Assembly: GCA_012514965.1 (NCBI GenBank)
Contig: JAAYZH010000031.1
Location: 1 to 5,819 of the forward strand
Reading direction: 5' to 3'
From: Clostridiaceae bacterium
GTDB taxonomy: Bacteria > Bacillota > Clostridia > Saccharofermentanales > Fastidiosipilaceae
DNA length: 5,819 nt
The translations under genes were made by a program, and so were the position numbers. The notes below the pieces were generated by a model, which did not search any database, was not told where the DNA came from, and worked only from the letters and a program-made list of their open reading frames with translations. This document shows positions 5,790-5,819 of the stretch, piece after piece. Positions within the stretch are counted from its first letter, which is position 1. Each line of letters starts with the position of its first letter.

Positions 5790-5819
5790 TTGTCCAGATC
5801 AGGGGGTGCGGTGGACAAA
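5790..5819. repeat. 30-nt repeat, copy 2, at the window edge
   Basis: Same organisation as copy 1, with arms at 5790-5796 and 5812-5818; one more base pairs outside (T5789 with A5819). The stretch between the copies is also bounded by an inverted repeat: GGACAAAATT (5741-5750) against AATTTTTGTCC (5785-5795), with one extra T. The array may continue beyond the window. Confidence 0.75.

Noticed and set aside
5718..5819. CRISPR array at the right edge
   Set aside because: Only two repeats are visible, they differ inside the unit, the interval (about 42 nt) is long, its ends are inverted repeats of the unit arms, and no cas gene is present. More DNA to the right could change this.

Overview
The window reads as a sugar-catabolism locus from a bacterium, most likely a moderately GC-rich member of the Bacillota (Clostridia). 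The basis is strong AGGAGG-type ribosome binding sites, an LplA/DUF3502-like solute-binding protein segment, and an FCD-type GntR regulator with a Clostridia-like sequence. This placement is inference from protein flavour, not from a marker gene. All real genes lie on the + strand.

Left part (1-1642): the 3' two thirds of a class II xylose isomerase gene (xylA, cut by the window edge) is followed after about 100 nt by a complete D-lyxose ketol-isomerase gene (cupin sugar isomerase). Both enzymes make D-xylulose, so this half looks like a funnel of aldopentoses into D-xylulose. No xylulokinase is visible. The gap between the two genes holds a GC-rich hairpin without a T-tract.

Middle (1643-2592): an AT-rich 310-nt intergenic region carries a good sigma-70 promoter (TTGACT-17-TAAGAT). 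A TTGTATGCAA-type near-palindrome sits in its spacer and a perfect 8+8 inverted repeat abuts its -35. After a leader of about 180 nt comes a 154-residue ORF with an excellent ribosome binding site. It resembles only the C-terminal part of an extracellular sugar-binding lipoprotein, with no signal peptide or N-terminal lobe. A 15-bp stem-loop with a short T-tract, overlapping a competing smaller hairpin, lies before the next gene.

Right part (2593-5545): a compact cluster of Gfo/Idh/MocA oxidoreductase A, a GntR/FCD regulator starting 3-6 nt after it, and oxidoreductase B. For both oxidoreductases the ribosome binding site argues for a start a few codons inside the longest ORF. The two dehydrogenases could oxidise and re-reduce a sugar or polyol, for example in an epimerisation or a 3-keto-sugar route. 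The substrate cannot be read from sequence. The regulator is the natural candidate to bind the promoter at 1735-1763.

Right end (5546-5819): a strong intrinsic terminator closes the cluster. It is followed by non-coding sequence with two near-identical 30-nt repeats, each bounded by TTGTCCA/TGGACAA arms, 72 nt apart, the second running into the window edge.
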